From: Glossina fuscipes
Taxonomy: Eukaryota > Arthropoda > Insecta > Diptera > Glossinidae
Length of the DNA stretch: 64,000 bases
NCBI RefSeq assembly: GCF_014805625.2
Contig: NW_023998493.1
Span: 2,342,082-2,406,081 of the forward strand
Reading direction: 5' to 3'
In this document: positions 47,991-60,531 of the stretch, piece after piece
Layout: the number at the start of each line of letters is the position of its first letter
Numbering within the stretch: the first letter of the stretch is position 1
Notes under the pieces: model-generated
What the model was told of the DNA's origin: nothing
Databases searched by the model: none
What the model saw: the letters and a program-made list of their open reading frames with translations, nothing else
Position numbers and translations under genes: made by a program

Positions 47991-49684
47991 GATCTTCGAG
48001 CAATTCATATAACAACTCAAAATTTGACCGGTTGATCCTCAGTTTTTTGAAATTTCGCAGGATCGTGCAGATACATTCCTTCAAAATTCTTGCAAAATGT
48101 TGCTTTAGCCTGACGATTTGGGAAAAATTGTTTTTTAACCAGCGTCGTTACATTTTTCTTAATTCTTGATTCATTACTCAACCAAGATGGTTTTATATTA
48201 ACTTTCTTATTGTTGCTCTTCGTACAGATCGTTTTCTACATTTTTTATGATAAAATAACATAATAGCGCGGCTTGTTATTGTATATTTTCGTCAATAACT
48301 TAGAAGCTGCGCAAGTCATTTAATCAGAATTTTTTAAAAATATTTTGGCGATGTTTCAGAGCAGCTTACTTTAAATGGTCCCAACAGACTGACTTAGCTA
48401 TAGTCACAAAGTGAGTGCTTTTCATTGACGTTGGATGTAGAAAATTTGTGTGAAGGATTGGTTAAATACTAATTTAAAAGCTCAACAATTTAATTACATG
48501 AAACTGAATTATCAAATAAATATCTACTTGACTTCTATGGTTTGAACTCAATGATGGCAACGCACCTGGGTTCGGTATGTAAAGTTAGCTTTCATCCTCT
48601 AAAAAGCAATTACTCAGAATTTTTGTTGTTAAACAGTCTACATATTAGTCCTGACTAAAGATTTCATGCATTTTTTTTCTTTACAATGGAGTCAAGAGGT
48701 ATAAAATGAATAGCAGCGCAAAACGGAACATGAATATGCACACATATATTAAACTGTTAAATAACGAGCAAGTCAACACCATTAAAACAGCGAATAAATT
48801 GTGCGAAGCAAGCAGTAAAGAAATATATCTTTCCTTGCCTTTAAGCAAGGAAATTGTTGCTCATTTCCTTAGCTATTTGTTGTAGAATGCTGCAGAAAAA
48901 TTAATTGAGATGGTGCAGCCAACTTTTCAAGGTGCAAATTCCGTTTGAAATAAAGCGGAATAAAGGCGATTATTAATGGGCAGACTTAAAACCGAGATTA
49001 AAGTCGCCCCAAGCTATTATTATTATTTATTTTCTACAAAGGCCTGAAGAAAAACTTTTATAGTCTTTAATAAATTCAAAATAACTCAGAAAATTAAATT
49101 TCAAAATTGTTTCTAACGAAAAACTTCCCGTAGTGCCCCTGCATGAATTTTCGTTTTTATCATCATTGATTCTTTTCTTACTTTTTTTTCTTTCTTACGA
49201 AATTTTGTTTATTTTTTATACTTTCTTCAGTTCGACTACTTTTGCGAGAAGGCCAGCAAAAAGGAAGACCAGAAAACTTTTGAAAAACGAAATGATATTT
49301 TAACTGTCTTTAAAGATTTACAAGGAGAAAGTAATGACGCACCGAACTAAGAACTAAGTTTAACAGCAATGGTTTTAATATTGCAATGTTTTCAACACTA
49401 AGTTGCGCCAAGTCTTATAATACCGTTAAAGAAAAACGTTGTCACGTTTCAAGTTGAATTTTTTTATCGATGCTACGTTAAATCTAATGCCGTCATCAAC
49501 ATTGTTATGAGGTTATTTATGAGTTTTAGCTTATATTGTCAACAAGAAATCCCAACCTTATTAAAAAACTAAATAAATTTTTACAGCAATGCCATCGCAA
49601 AATATTTATGACCTTTGTGGCACTTAACATGCTACACAAAAGAAAGATGTGCACGCAAGTTCATATATGAACAAGTAAGAACAT
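47991..49684. other. Unassigned stretch with a 9-bp hairpin
   Basis: At 48830-48853 the arms tttccttgc and gcaaggaaa are perfect reverse complements around a 6-base loop. No terminator function is implied in this eukaryotic context. Nothing else recognised. Confidence 0.4.
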
Positions 49685-50298
49685 TATAATCGGGCAAGTC
49701 CGACTATTAGATAACCTACACCATTTCACATAATACAGTTAATAACTCGTTTTGGTAATAAAACACCAAAAGTTGCACGTTATTTTCGTGCAAAGGCGTA
49801 CTTTTCATGAACGCCCCAAAGTGTCTATGTCAATTTCCTATAATGAACTAATTTTCATCATGAAGTATTAAAACATATACTTTTTTGCTATATAAAAATT
49901 CAGTTCTCGTATGAACGCTTATATGAGGGAGGGTTCAGCCGAACTAAATTTCTCATACCAATTTAGAATGTCCAAGTACAATGTTAAAAATCGCAATTTT
50001 TTCCATGTAACGACTTTGCGAAATCGGGCTTAATATGGGCTTCGTTTGGAATAGTGGATCAATTCAAACCATTTTCAATAGGATTCGTCCTTGAGCCAAA
50101 GTACGTCAGCAAGTCAAATTTCACCAATATATCTCATTGCGGTCCATAGCTTGAACTCAATCTCACATGGGTAGACATAAGATGGACAGAGGGACAGACA
50201 AGCTTAATTGTAATAAAAAGTACGTTAAGCTCATCTGCGTGTTACATACGTCCGCCCAAACTTAATATACCCTGTACCAAAGGTAATGTAAGGTAGAA
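49685..50298 (+). repeat. Dispersed repeat A, copy 9 (complete ends, short interior)
   Basis: It starts tataatcgggcaagtccgac, tattagataacctacacca and ends cgcccaaacttaatatac, cctgtaccaaaggtaatgta. At about 610 bp it has both ends but lacks roughly 400 bp of the interior present in copy 1, so the family has length variants. Confidence 0.75.
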
Positions 50299-51847
50299 TA
50301 AATTCATATAGTTTTTTCGGGATTATGTTAAACTCTAAACACAATACGTATAAGATAATAATAAGAACAAAATTATACTATGGAAACGCCTTTCTTATAA
50401 GAGACATGAACAAAGTGACAATCTAGATGATAAGATGGGCAATAGAATTGCATAGCGTTCATTAACATCCAAAAATTTTGGACATCTTTAGTGCCTGAAA
50501 TCAGAAGGCAAAGTATAGTGCATTAAATTCAGCTTCACAATTATGGGATTTTAGATTTAAGGCCACCAGTGAATTGCACCATTTCTTTTGGCTCCTTACT
50601 ACTTATTTTACTACTAAACTACGCCACTACTTCTTCTTCTAAATACTTGCGTACCAGGTACGTGAATTCGATGTTTTTCATCTTTTAAAGTTCGAAAAAA
50701 TGATTATAAAGCATGTAATGTTCCAAAAGTTGTTTGTGAATTTTATTTACATAAAAATGCCTTTAAATATCTACAATCATGATCAAACATTCTCCCCTGA
50801 TATTGATACTATTTATTAAAATATCTATAATCTTCAAATAAATTCTTTTCCGTTTGTGGTACAGAGTCACCTTCTTCTGGAATAGGAAAAATAGTATATA
50901 GGCCTGAATTATTTTTGGGGAAGCAGCTATTTAAAATAAATGCTAACGCGTCTGTTGCAATACCTCAAGGATGGTGCGGAGAATTGCACTACATTAAAAT
51001 AAAAAATTGATATTGAACCGAAATGAGTTTAATGTAAATAAATTAATATAATTTCAAAATTTTGTAATCCCTCAACATTTATGAATCTGTAACAAAAATT
51101 TAAAAAAAATCGTCTAAGGTCATACTCAAAACTCATAAAGGGAATTTTTACCAATATAAGTAATGAGAAAGAAAAAGCAGGCAGTCAAGTGACTGCTAAG
51201 TCCACGCACAAACGCACGCGAACATTTTTGCCATAGCATATTTTCTATTAGCCTATAGAATGTTTTGAACAAAATTGTACGCGATTCATATTTAGAAAAA
51301 TGACGACAACTCAATACCATACATATAACTACTTAAGCAAGTGTATGGACAAACCCGTTACTATTGCAAATATACCCGCGTAATGTGTAATCCTAAACAT
51401 AGGTGCTGAAAAAGAGCAAAAAAAAATTTTTTTTGGGATACCTAGTTAATCTATATGAAAATGCTTTTCAAATGCGTCTCAACAAATTCCAATTTTGCGT
51501 TTAGGTACTATTTTTAACAATTTTATGAGATTTGGTTTGTTAGCAGAAAATTGGAGGGGAAAAACACGCAAATTTGCTGATGTTAAGCCGTGGGCTATTT
51601 TATACCCAGCCCTATTTACGGTCTCTTGCGGCTTTTTGTGGCAGTCCTCGAAGTTGTATCCTCAGACCCATAAACCTGCCTTCCTCTCATTAAAATAAAT
51701 AGTTCACCACATGTTTAGAAAATTACAAAAAATTGGGTTATCAGGATTTATTATTTATTAAAAGCAATAAGAAAAAAAGTGAATGTAAAATTTTATATAA
51801 TTTTTAAGATCATAAGATAATTTTCAACGTTCAAAAATAATTTAATA
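50299..51847. other. Unassigned A+T-rich stretch
   Basis: The 67-codon frame at 51495-51698 lies in a slightly G+C-richer patch but has no recognisable domain. Confidence 0.4.
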
Positions 51848-52289
51848 ATAGGTTGGAGGAAAAGTTCTGTCATATGTTATTCATGTACTTTGCCTTAACG
51901 CAAACCAAAGAGATTTAATGTGATCTGCAACAGTTGTAAGGTAAATGCCTAACTTGTTATATGTCGATTATTTTCCAACATGGATCGCAAAACATCATTA
52001 TCGGTCACTTTGTTGGAGGCTCAGATTCGCGGAATGAAATTCGCTAAACATTCACAAGATATTTTCCAAGTACCGGACACAAAATGTCATAAATGCACTT
52101 TATCTACTGATATGTTTTTCACTTTAAATATCACAAGTAAATGATAAACGGTAAAAAAAGGCTCCTTCTCTATTATACACCAGCTAAAAACAAAAAAAAT
52201 CCGAATGACTCACAAGCCAAATGTTTTTTTATTTACAAGAAAAATTACCTGCCTATTTAATATACGACAGAACTTTCCCTCCAACCTAA
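51848..52289 (-). mobile_element. Mariner-derived MITE, copy 2 (442 bp)
   Basis: Inverted repeats at about 51848-51878 and 52259-52289 (taggttggagg then aaagttctgtc) are like those of copy 1. The left flank is TA; the right flank is CA, one transition away from TA. The 72-bp length difference from copy 1 is explained by one internal deletion, in the segment that in copy 1 encodes LYELQKGSNASVACKN. Both stop codons of copy 1 are present (52087-52089 and 52021-52023), as is the loss of the catalytic domain. The start codon is ATA instead of ATG. Confidence 0.88.
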
Positions 52290-54010
52290 CAATAATTCAC
52301 GGAGTAACAAAGAGAGTAGGCATCAACTTACGCTTTAAAAATGATACAATAAGGATGTTAAAGCGATGATGGTTGAGCCTTGCAGAATTTATGGTGACAT
52401 TGCACTTGGCATTGACCGATACGTTTTGTTCCCTTCTCTTTGTAAATCGCCGCAAAGCTTTTACTTGATGCAATGACGTTATTTTATTGTTCACCCTTAC
52501 ATTCTTTGCGCTTTCTTTCTTATTTTTTTTTTTTAATATATTTATTTTTAATCAAGCATTTAAATATATTTTTAATCTAGTTGAAAAAATATTTTAAAAC
52601 AAAAGTAATTTTTTTTAATGGATCTCTTAAAAAATGTCTGTGTTCCCAGTTTGCTATTGCTTACTTGCTCATAAGCGTGTGTACACATCTGATTAACATG
52701 GTTTAATGTACACTTAAGCACTTCCATATTAAAATTTATTGCAATTTTGGATGATTGCAACTAAATTTGTTTTTCATGTTTAATGTAATTTAATCGTTAG
52801 AAAGTTTACAAAGCAGTATTTAATTATCAGCAGTATTTAATTATCTGGTAAATAAATGTAAAAGCAATTTATAGGTAAAGATCGCACTGTAAAATAAAAT
52901 ATTGGTTTTTGGTCTCTTTTTTTTCCTTGCAAATAAAAGGAATAATCAAAACTATTTTTGCCCCATGTCCTCTTTCATTCAACCGGCAAAATGTTTTACG
53001 CTTATATTACGAGTCTTAACGACGCTCATATATTCTAAACATTTTGCAAATCATCTGCAGTTTAAAGAAACCCTTAACATTTTTAACTTTTAAAATTTCA
53101 TTAGAATCAAAAATTACAAAATTATTGTTAATGTCCCTCTTGTTTCTCTCTCATAAGAAACGCAATCGATCGAAGCCAGAGCTAGGCGCCTTGATTGACC
53201 CAAAAACTTACAAAACTTACACATAACTAACTTTATTCTTTACGCCGCCGAATCGAGCCGCCGAATTTAACACATCCACAAAATATTACAATGACTTTAG
53301 GATGTACATTGTGCATCCTCGTCCTCGTCGAATCAATTCGAATATGTAACTTACCGCACTGGCCCAGTTTGTGCTTCACAATTTATATTTCACAATGAAA
53401 CCTGATAATCTAACCAATGAAGTTCGTGCCGATGTATATATTGCAGTACACATCTTATTTGCTTCCGGCCTTGTCCGACTGTCTAAGAACTTCTATTTTG
53501 AATTTCTATGTATGTATGTAAGATTATCTAAAGAGTATTGTTATATTTTAGATGTGATCAGAAATAATCAGCATTTATCTTAGCTTGCTGACACTTTCCC
53601 TTATTTCTACAGATGGAGTTCGCTTCATTGGTGTTCTTCAAAGATTGTCGCCAAAGTCGGAAGAGTCGCAAAAGTCAGTTCGCCCGTTGAAAACGTGTCT
53701 CCAGAAAGGAATGTGGCAAACTAGTTTTCAACTGTTTCTTTCCTTGTTACACTTTCATTTTTAACTTGAAAAAGTACCAAAGCTTGACATGACAAATCTG
53801 CACTTTTGCGTTCTATTTAAGGGGTTATGGGTAAAATGATGCCATGTATAAATCACTGTCTTTGGATTTTTTTTCCAAATTTAGTCCTGGAACACCAACT
53901 TTTGCAAATTTTCCAAATAAATCTGCTCTTGCTCCATCTTAAACGAGAATCATGTGGTCAGCCAATATAACCTTTGTAAGTGTAGTGGTTAGTTGGGCGC
54001 GGTGGCATCC
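52290..54010. other. Unassigned A+T-rich stretch
   Basis: A 17-bp phrase (gcagtatttaattatc) is tandemly repeated at 52813-52844. The frames at 52902-53226 and 53371-53583 show no domain. Confidence 0.4.
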
Positions 54011-54014
54011 AAAA

Positions 54015-54470
54015 AAAATTGACTGAAATTGGGTACAAATTCGGTAAGGTGGACTTTTTTCTATTATGAATCTTGAGATATTGCAACTTAAACCTTTTCT
54101 ACGTATAAAGGGTCCGTTTTCGTAGGAACGGCAAATGAAAGTGGATTCAAAAAACTTCCTCAGCCCAAAAATTTTTAAAATTGCAATTTTATTCTATATA
54201 ATGACTTTTCAGAATATGGCGTTGTATGTGGAGTAATACCAAAAGTGTACCCATCCGAACCATTTTCATTGGCATTCGTCCTTGGGTCACAGCATGCGAG
54301 TATATATACGAGTAAATATACAAGGACAGACTTCAGACGGACAGACAGGATGGGATTCTGAATCGATCAGTATAATAAAAGGAAGGTCACTCTTAAGTCC
54401 TTCTGCGGCTTACATACCTCCGCACTACTTAATATACTCACCGCCACACCGTGCTGCAAGTGGTTTAGTT
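54015..54470 (+). repeat. Dispersed repeat A, copy 10 (3' part)
   Basis: ttgggtacaaattcggtaag, aaccattttcattggcattc, ggacagacttcagacggaca, gattctgaatcgatcagtat and acatacctccgcactactta follow the order of repeat A. The frame at 54282-54521 is a shadow of this repeat. Confidence 0.7.
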
Positions 54471-55350
54471 GCAGTTTATAATGTGATGTTTTTGTATACC
54501 TTAATGCTCCATAGTAATTAGCTATTGCTGTAACAGTGTGGGCCGCAAAGATTTTTTCTATGCGATGTTTTTTCGCAATTCTGTGTTATGCCGCACACGT
54601 CTACCATGAAGTATCCATATAATCACTGCGTTTATGAATAGAGAAGTCGGCAGCAGCAATGAAAATGAAAAACTATCACCGTATGAATGCTTCACAGACC
54701 ACGTTCTATAAACGATTTTTTGTTTCAAAAGATATAAGTATATTGATTTATTATATGATTTAAGAAATTTCAATTGTTACAGATACACTAGCATCGTTGC
54801 TATGTTATTCTCTTACACTTTTGTTCAAAATTCACCTTAAAAGTGATGTTAATTTTCTCCTATTTTCGAATCCTGAGGGCCGTAACTATCTGTGATTTGT
54901 ATAGACTTTCTACCAGGCACGCTGATAATTGAATCGATTTAAGTCGACGTGTTTGTTATTGAAATTACAGTCGCAAACAAACACACACATTCTTCTACGA
55001 AACAATAAATTCAAAGACTACTAAGCTCAAGAAAATTGCCGTCATAAGAACTTTTCTTTTTAGCTACACTTTCCTCCACTCATATCATTTTTCTTTTAAT
55101 ATTAAACGAAATCAAAATCCAATATCAAAACTAGAAATAAAAAACACAAAAACTTCTTTAAAAATATATATGTAAGAATTGTACACCCGCAGCATAAGAA
55201 TTAGCGGTACGTTCGTCTTGGTATTCTCTTCTCAATACATACATTTATGCATATATGTATATATATATATATGGATATTAAACAGATCGATGTTTCTACT
55301 CATCATTTCATAGACTACATTGTATATGTAAACAAATATATATACATACT

Positions 55351-55386
<36 letters not shown>

Positions 55387-57857
55387 CATATACATACAAA
55401 TATATGGTTATTGTTGAGCCGATAGTTCCAGGCAAATACAACTTTATCTTACGCTTACGGCTTCAAACGGATATATTCTGTCGTATATCTAGTAGATAAA
55501 CTAAATTAGATGACATCGTGAAGAAACTGGACAGAAAGACTGAGTTTTGGACTGGTACCCTCAGTGGACTTACGTAAAACAAGCCATAAAATTTAGCTAT
55601 AACTGACGGCAAGTATATGCATAATTGTAGTAAAAACTGAAAGATGACCACATGACAACATGATACGTAAATAAAGGGGAAAAAATATAGGTTTCGTTAT
55701 GTTTTCATCGATTATTGATAATAAAGTTTATATTGCATTAGGGCCACACGAATATAAAAATAGCCTCTATCACCTGTCTAATTTACCCGCAACTAAAGCA
55801 CTGTTGTGCAATTTTCATATATTTGCTTACAGCGGCAAATATCCAACATACGCTCTAAGTTACAAGTTTGCCTTGTTGTTTTATCGGCTTACAAAACATG
55901 CTTCGTTTAAAATTAATATGATGTTTATCTTCTTTTTTCCGCATATTTGTACATAGTAAGCTTTGCTCACATTTGTTTGTATTTTTGTTTATCTCTACTT
56001 ATTGGCCTCGTTTTATAAACATGACTGGATATTAGATTTCAATATTGAGTCGATTCGCTAAATCTTCTTGTAACAACATTCACCATGCGAAAACGTCAAG
56101 AGATGTAGCATGGATAAAACATGTATATAAGAACAAATATTCATTTTTCTCTCCTTATATGTTATCCCTTGTTCTTCACTCTTCTTATTGACATCTTTTT
56201 ATTTATTTAAAGTAAATAATATTAAATTTTGATTTGTGCTAACATGAGGGGATTTTACCAGAAAACCATGTCAGCGGTAAGTACATCAGCATTCATAGGG
56301 ATTACTATGATAGCATGATTTCCTATATAAGGGTAGAAGAGAAAAAAATTGCTTTGTTATAATCCAAGAACAAGATGCATATCTGGTAGAACAACCAGAG
56401 CATAACCTACGAGATTCTTTCATATACATTATGAAAGATGATCGTTTATGGATACACTTGACATTAACTTTGCTTCTTCCTTTTATTTCTTTTTGCATAA
56501 ATACTTATGTATAGTATCACATCGCTTTCCCTTGAAGGCTAAATGGTTATTGGAAGGAATATAATAGATAAATAGAAAAAGTATTTATTGAGTTTTGGTT
56601 GTCATTGTTTTTTTTCTTTTAGTATTTATACATGTGTCCAGATATTTACGTATTCCATGCTCTCTCTAAGAGATTACTATCTTCAAACATATGTCAATTA
56701 AGACATCAAGACAAATCAACTCTATATATATATATGTATATATACAAAAAATGAAATGCACGCTATCTATACGTCATTTATTTACAAAGGCTAATTACTT
56801 GGATATTTAGACTTGACATAGCTATCGAGCTATCAGGCATAAAGGAAGAAAAAAAATTATCTGTGACGACAATGCAGGTATGTAGGCAATCACTGTTGTG
56901 TCTTTCGCATTTTAAATACTTTCAGAGGTACCACAGAGCGTGTGTTCATCCCCCCATGGTGTGAAAGCAGCCGCAACACCGGATATAGAAAGCTGAAACC
57001 TCACAGGAGCACTTATAATTGATGAAGATGAGTGCGCCACACCAAGAACGCATATAATAAATAAAAAACTGGTAACTTACAATCCCTATAGTCTCAAGTG
57101 ATATGCAACATGTTACTCGTAAAGCAGGATAAAATCAATTCAATTAGTTAATTGTCATTTGCTCTAGTCTCTTATATCGTACCCGAGATTTGATTGAGTC
57201 GCGTTATTTTAATTGAGGCAAGCTATTCATCGTTGTTATCACTTCGACTATATAAAAGAGAATCATATTATTTTAAAACAACTTTTATTCATTTATAAGG
57301 GACATGGCACACATTAGTAAGTTTTTTCAATAAATCGATATTTTGTCTGTGTGCATTTATGTAATATTTATTTAGACATGGCTTAAATTTATGATTTCGT
57401 GTCGCATTCAAATGAAGTATATTGTTGTTTCCACTAAACCAAAAAGAGTAGTGCAATGGACAAAAATGCAGCAAATTATAGGGCGTTTATTGGTTTAATA
57501 AAACTGCGACAATGCAATTCAATTGGCTCCACAGTACCACAAGAGAGGCAACAGTAACAGCAAGGGCTACAGCAATCGAGATTCAATCATGCAAGACAAT
57601 GCAATTATAGCACACACTATGCGTGTAGCATTAGTAAACGAAGAAAAATAAATACGCGAGGCAATCCACACATACACAACGTGCAATCAGATAAACCATG
57701 CAGTTTACTTACGTACTGTTGCTGTGAAGCAAGGATCGTAATTGCCATACGAAATGAAGAGTAAAACCAATGCGCTGTTGGCACTTCTAAGTTAAGTATT
57801 CCAGCAACTATTGCGTATTGTCTGTCTGCTTTCCTTCCGCACCGTGTTGATACATAT
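54471..57857. other. Unassigned stretch with microsatellites
   Basis: A long TA/TATG-type microsatellite lies at 55252-55400, and a second TA run at 56722-56745. Open frames at 54558-54773, 55232-55651 and 55699-55956 are A+T-biased, and one is the microsatellite itself. Nothing else recognised. Confidence 0.45.
55252..55400. repeat. TA-type microsatellite
   Basis: Several (TA)n and TATATG/TATACA runs are separated by about 60 bases of other sequence. Confidence 0.85.
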
Positions 57858-58359
57858 TGTTACGAAAATCCCAAATCCAGTTAATATCAGCTAAGTAATT
57901 TTCCCGAATAATAAATTCCCTAAAGAAGGAAAAACCAAACGAGCATTCGTACATGCGTCATGCAGCTGCAGGCCGATGAAAACGATTAGCGGAAAAGCAA
58001 ACAGCTAAGTGCATATTCGCAGGCGCGTCATGCAGGTGCACGCCGATGAAAACGATTAGAGGAAAAACAGGCTGGAATTAGAAATAAAACCATAAATTTA
58101 GGTATAGTAACATGCTTGTAAAAATGTGAATATTTGTGCAAGGGAGAGTTAGTCGGGCAAAAACATTTGAGCTGAGAGTACGGGCAAATTAAATTGTGAA
58201 TAATTCTACTGTTAAGAAATATAATTGTAAATAAATACTCCTACCGTTGTGAAAGACAAAGAAGTAAAATAAAAGAAATTTGAAGTGTATTTCACCTGAA
58301 CAAAATATCCACGATCCAGTGATACGGACTGTATCTTAGTAAAAGCGAATTTCATAACA
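57858..58359 (+). mobile_element. Solo LTR, 502 bp, with 4-bp target duplication
   Basis: The block begins TGTTACGAAAATCCC and ends TTTCATAACA, the TG...CA type ends of an LTR retrotransposon. It is bounded by ATAT on both sides (57854-57857 and 58360-58363), a 4-bp duplication. No coding region lies inside or next to it, so it is a solo LTR from recombination between the two ends. A 70-bp unit is tandemly duplicated inside (starts at 57955 and 58025: gcgtcatgcag, then gccgatgaaaacgattag). A second, partial member lies at 35804-36107. The superfamily is not determined; the 4-bp duplication would fit Ty3/gypsy. Confidence 0.75.
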
Positions 58360-58363
58360 ATAT

Positions 58364-60161
58364 CTTCGCCCCTGAGCGGTTTTTTTATATATAACCTCGA
58401 TCGCGTGTTAACTATCTAGTCTGTGCTTAGCTATTTTGTTGTTTTTAGACCATTGCTTTTATTTAAATAATGGAGTGTTGCTCGCAAGATCTCAAAATAC
58501 GTAAAAGTATTCAAAAAAGTTTTTTATCTGTGGCTTTTGTTGCTGCTGTCCCAATCATAGATAGCTGGATATTGACATGTTAAAAGTGATGAAGCAAATC
58601 TTGGGCTAGACAAATTTATTATGATAACAGACAGTAAACCGCAAATATCTAGAGTACACTGAACATTTGCCTCAAAGCATGCTTCTTCAACGCTTTCCCA
58701 CCGCATTTGATTCTAAAGCGTTACATGTATCGCTGTACATTCTTGATTTAAATTCTTCATCTGCTTCCATAGTGTCTACTGTGTCCGCGGAAAATTTGGC
58801 TGAGGTTTTCAAGAAAAGAAATTATTAGTGCAAATAGGCGATCGAATGCTGTTAAAGACCCTCGTCTCAAATATGAGCAGTTTTTACATCGCGATCGGCA
58901 TCAAGCACTGCTGTTGACAATATTATGAGCTTTATTCCATGTAACTGGTCCGACCTTGATTTACCAAAGATAAGCACTTTGAAGTTTCAAGCGATGCAAC
59001 CGCGTGACATTTTCTTATTTAAAATTCCATTTCCATCCTGTTTATCTGATCGACTGCTAAGTTAAACGTCTTGGCCGAAAGGCGTCTTCATTCCCGGTGA
59101 ATCTAATGTTCTGGTTAAACTGACTCAAGCTACCTCTACGTTAAAAAACTGAGTAGATCACTCACACAACGGCGCTCTTCATAATAGTGTCATTCGAAAT
59201 ATTTAAACGGACTGGATGCTTCAGTTCGAAATGCACACAATATTCAGATGCAAGACTTGATTTCAACTCTAACAAAAAAAAAAAGAAGCTACGATAAGAA
59301 GACATTTTAACATTAACTTTAGGAACTTCACAAATATGTCGACTTAAGGCATGAAAGTAAAACATTGCTAAACCCTGACGTGTGGTGAACACTACAAATC
59401 ATCCCGTGTGTCTGTTATAAATGATCTTTTTCCCGACCTGCCCTTGAATATTCAGCGTGCGCAACCTCTTATAAATGGTACGCGGATCTTCTTAAATCCT
59501 TTCAGTCCAACTTCTTATTCTTTACCTTATCTGCTCTTGGAAGTCGCAGTCGAAACTCATTCATCTACCCATGTTTGAACAAAGATGGGAGATGTTGATA
59601 TTCTTTGCCAAATTTATATGGGGAGATATTTGCTCCCTGAGATTTCTTAGGAAGTTTGCTTCAACACGCTATCCACATTTATTAGACGCTATGTGCCACA
59701 TAAACTGCCGCTCAATCGCGAAGCTTCATAAACTTTTGCACTTCTTTTGAAAGACTTAATGTGAATGTTCTCAAAAATTGGACAAACCTATAGATAGGAA
59801 ACCCTCTGCTACGAACGCAGCTGACTGACATATCTGCTTTCCTATACTGTAGGCATGCACCTACCTCTGCATGTGCACGAGCTCACGTTGTTCTTATTAG
59901 TAAATATGAGCGCGTGTGGTCGTGTAATGTATGTTCGTGAGTAAACTTATATATTATCTTTTACACGTGAATAATGTTACGTAGTGTTTTTTATTTATAC
60001 TAAATATAGGCATCCGTGCAAGTATGTGTGAATACAAGAAGTCATATAAAAAAATTTGTTTTTTAATAGATCTACCATATGTGTTTTCAAAATATTTATA
60101 ATTTTCTTTTCCTATAGCATGTAAGTTCCAGGATATAAGTTCTTCAGAGCGGATAACATAT
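58364..60161. other. Mostly unassigned; weakly coding-like patches
   Basis: At 58803-58926 the plus strand stays open with FSRKEIISANRRSNAVKDPR and LKYEQFLHRDRHQ, and near 59067 reads RLGRKASSFPVNL. An RLGR-type phrase occurs in ORF1 proteins of some insect LINEs, so this may be a decayed LINE piece, but I cannot confirm it. Nothing else seen. Confidence 0.3.
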
Positions 60162-60199
60162 GAGCCGTTTATTTTGAAAGTGGTTGAAGTCCATTTTTT
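60162..60199 (+). repeat. Left inverted terminal repeat of the unassigned transposon
   Basis: Pairs with 62081-62118. Contains the first subterminal motif (60174-60192). Confidence 0.8.
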
Positions 60200-60531
60200 G
60201 TTATATTGATATATTTAAGGGTTTGCGTTTGAATTGTTTCAAAAACATTGTTAACTGGTATTATGTTGTTTTTATGGCTTTGTGACCTTAAACATATTAG
60301 AATATATAACGTAATACGTTTTGCAAACTTTACTAAAAAAATGAGCTGTGTTTCAGAACCTAAAATGGACTTAAACCACTTTCAACTTTTTTGTTTGTGA
60401 AAAGTAATAAGTCCACGTTGTGTTCTTTGTTTAATATTATTATAAGTTAATTTTTTCTTTTTTTAGATTTATTTATTAAAAAGTTAAACTAACATTCATT
60501 TATGAAGGATAATATTAAAGATTTTGCCATA

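Noticed and set aside
48830..48853. 9-bp hairpin as a transcription terminator
   Set aside because: The genome is eukaryotic and no gene ends nearby. Such short dyads are expected by chance in A+T-rich DNA of this length.
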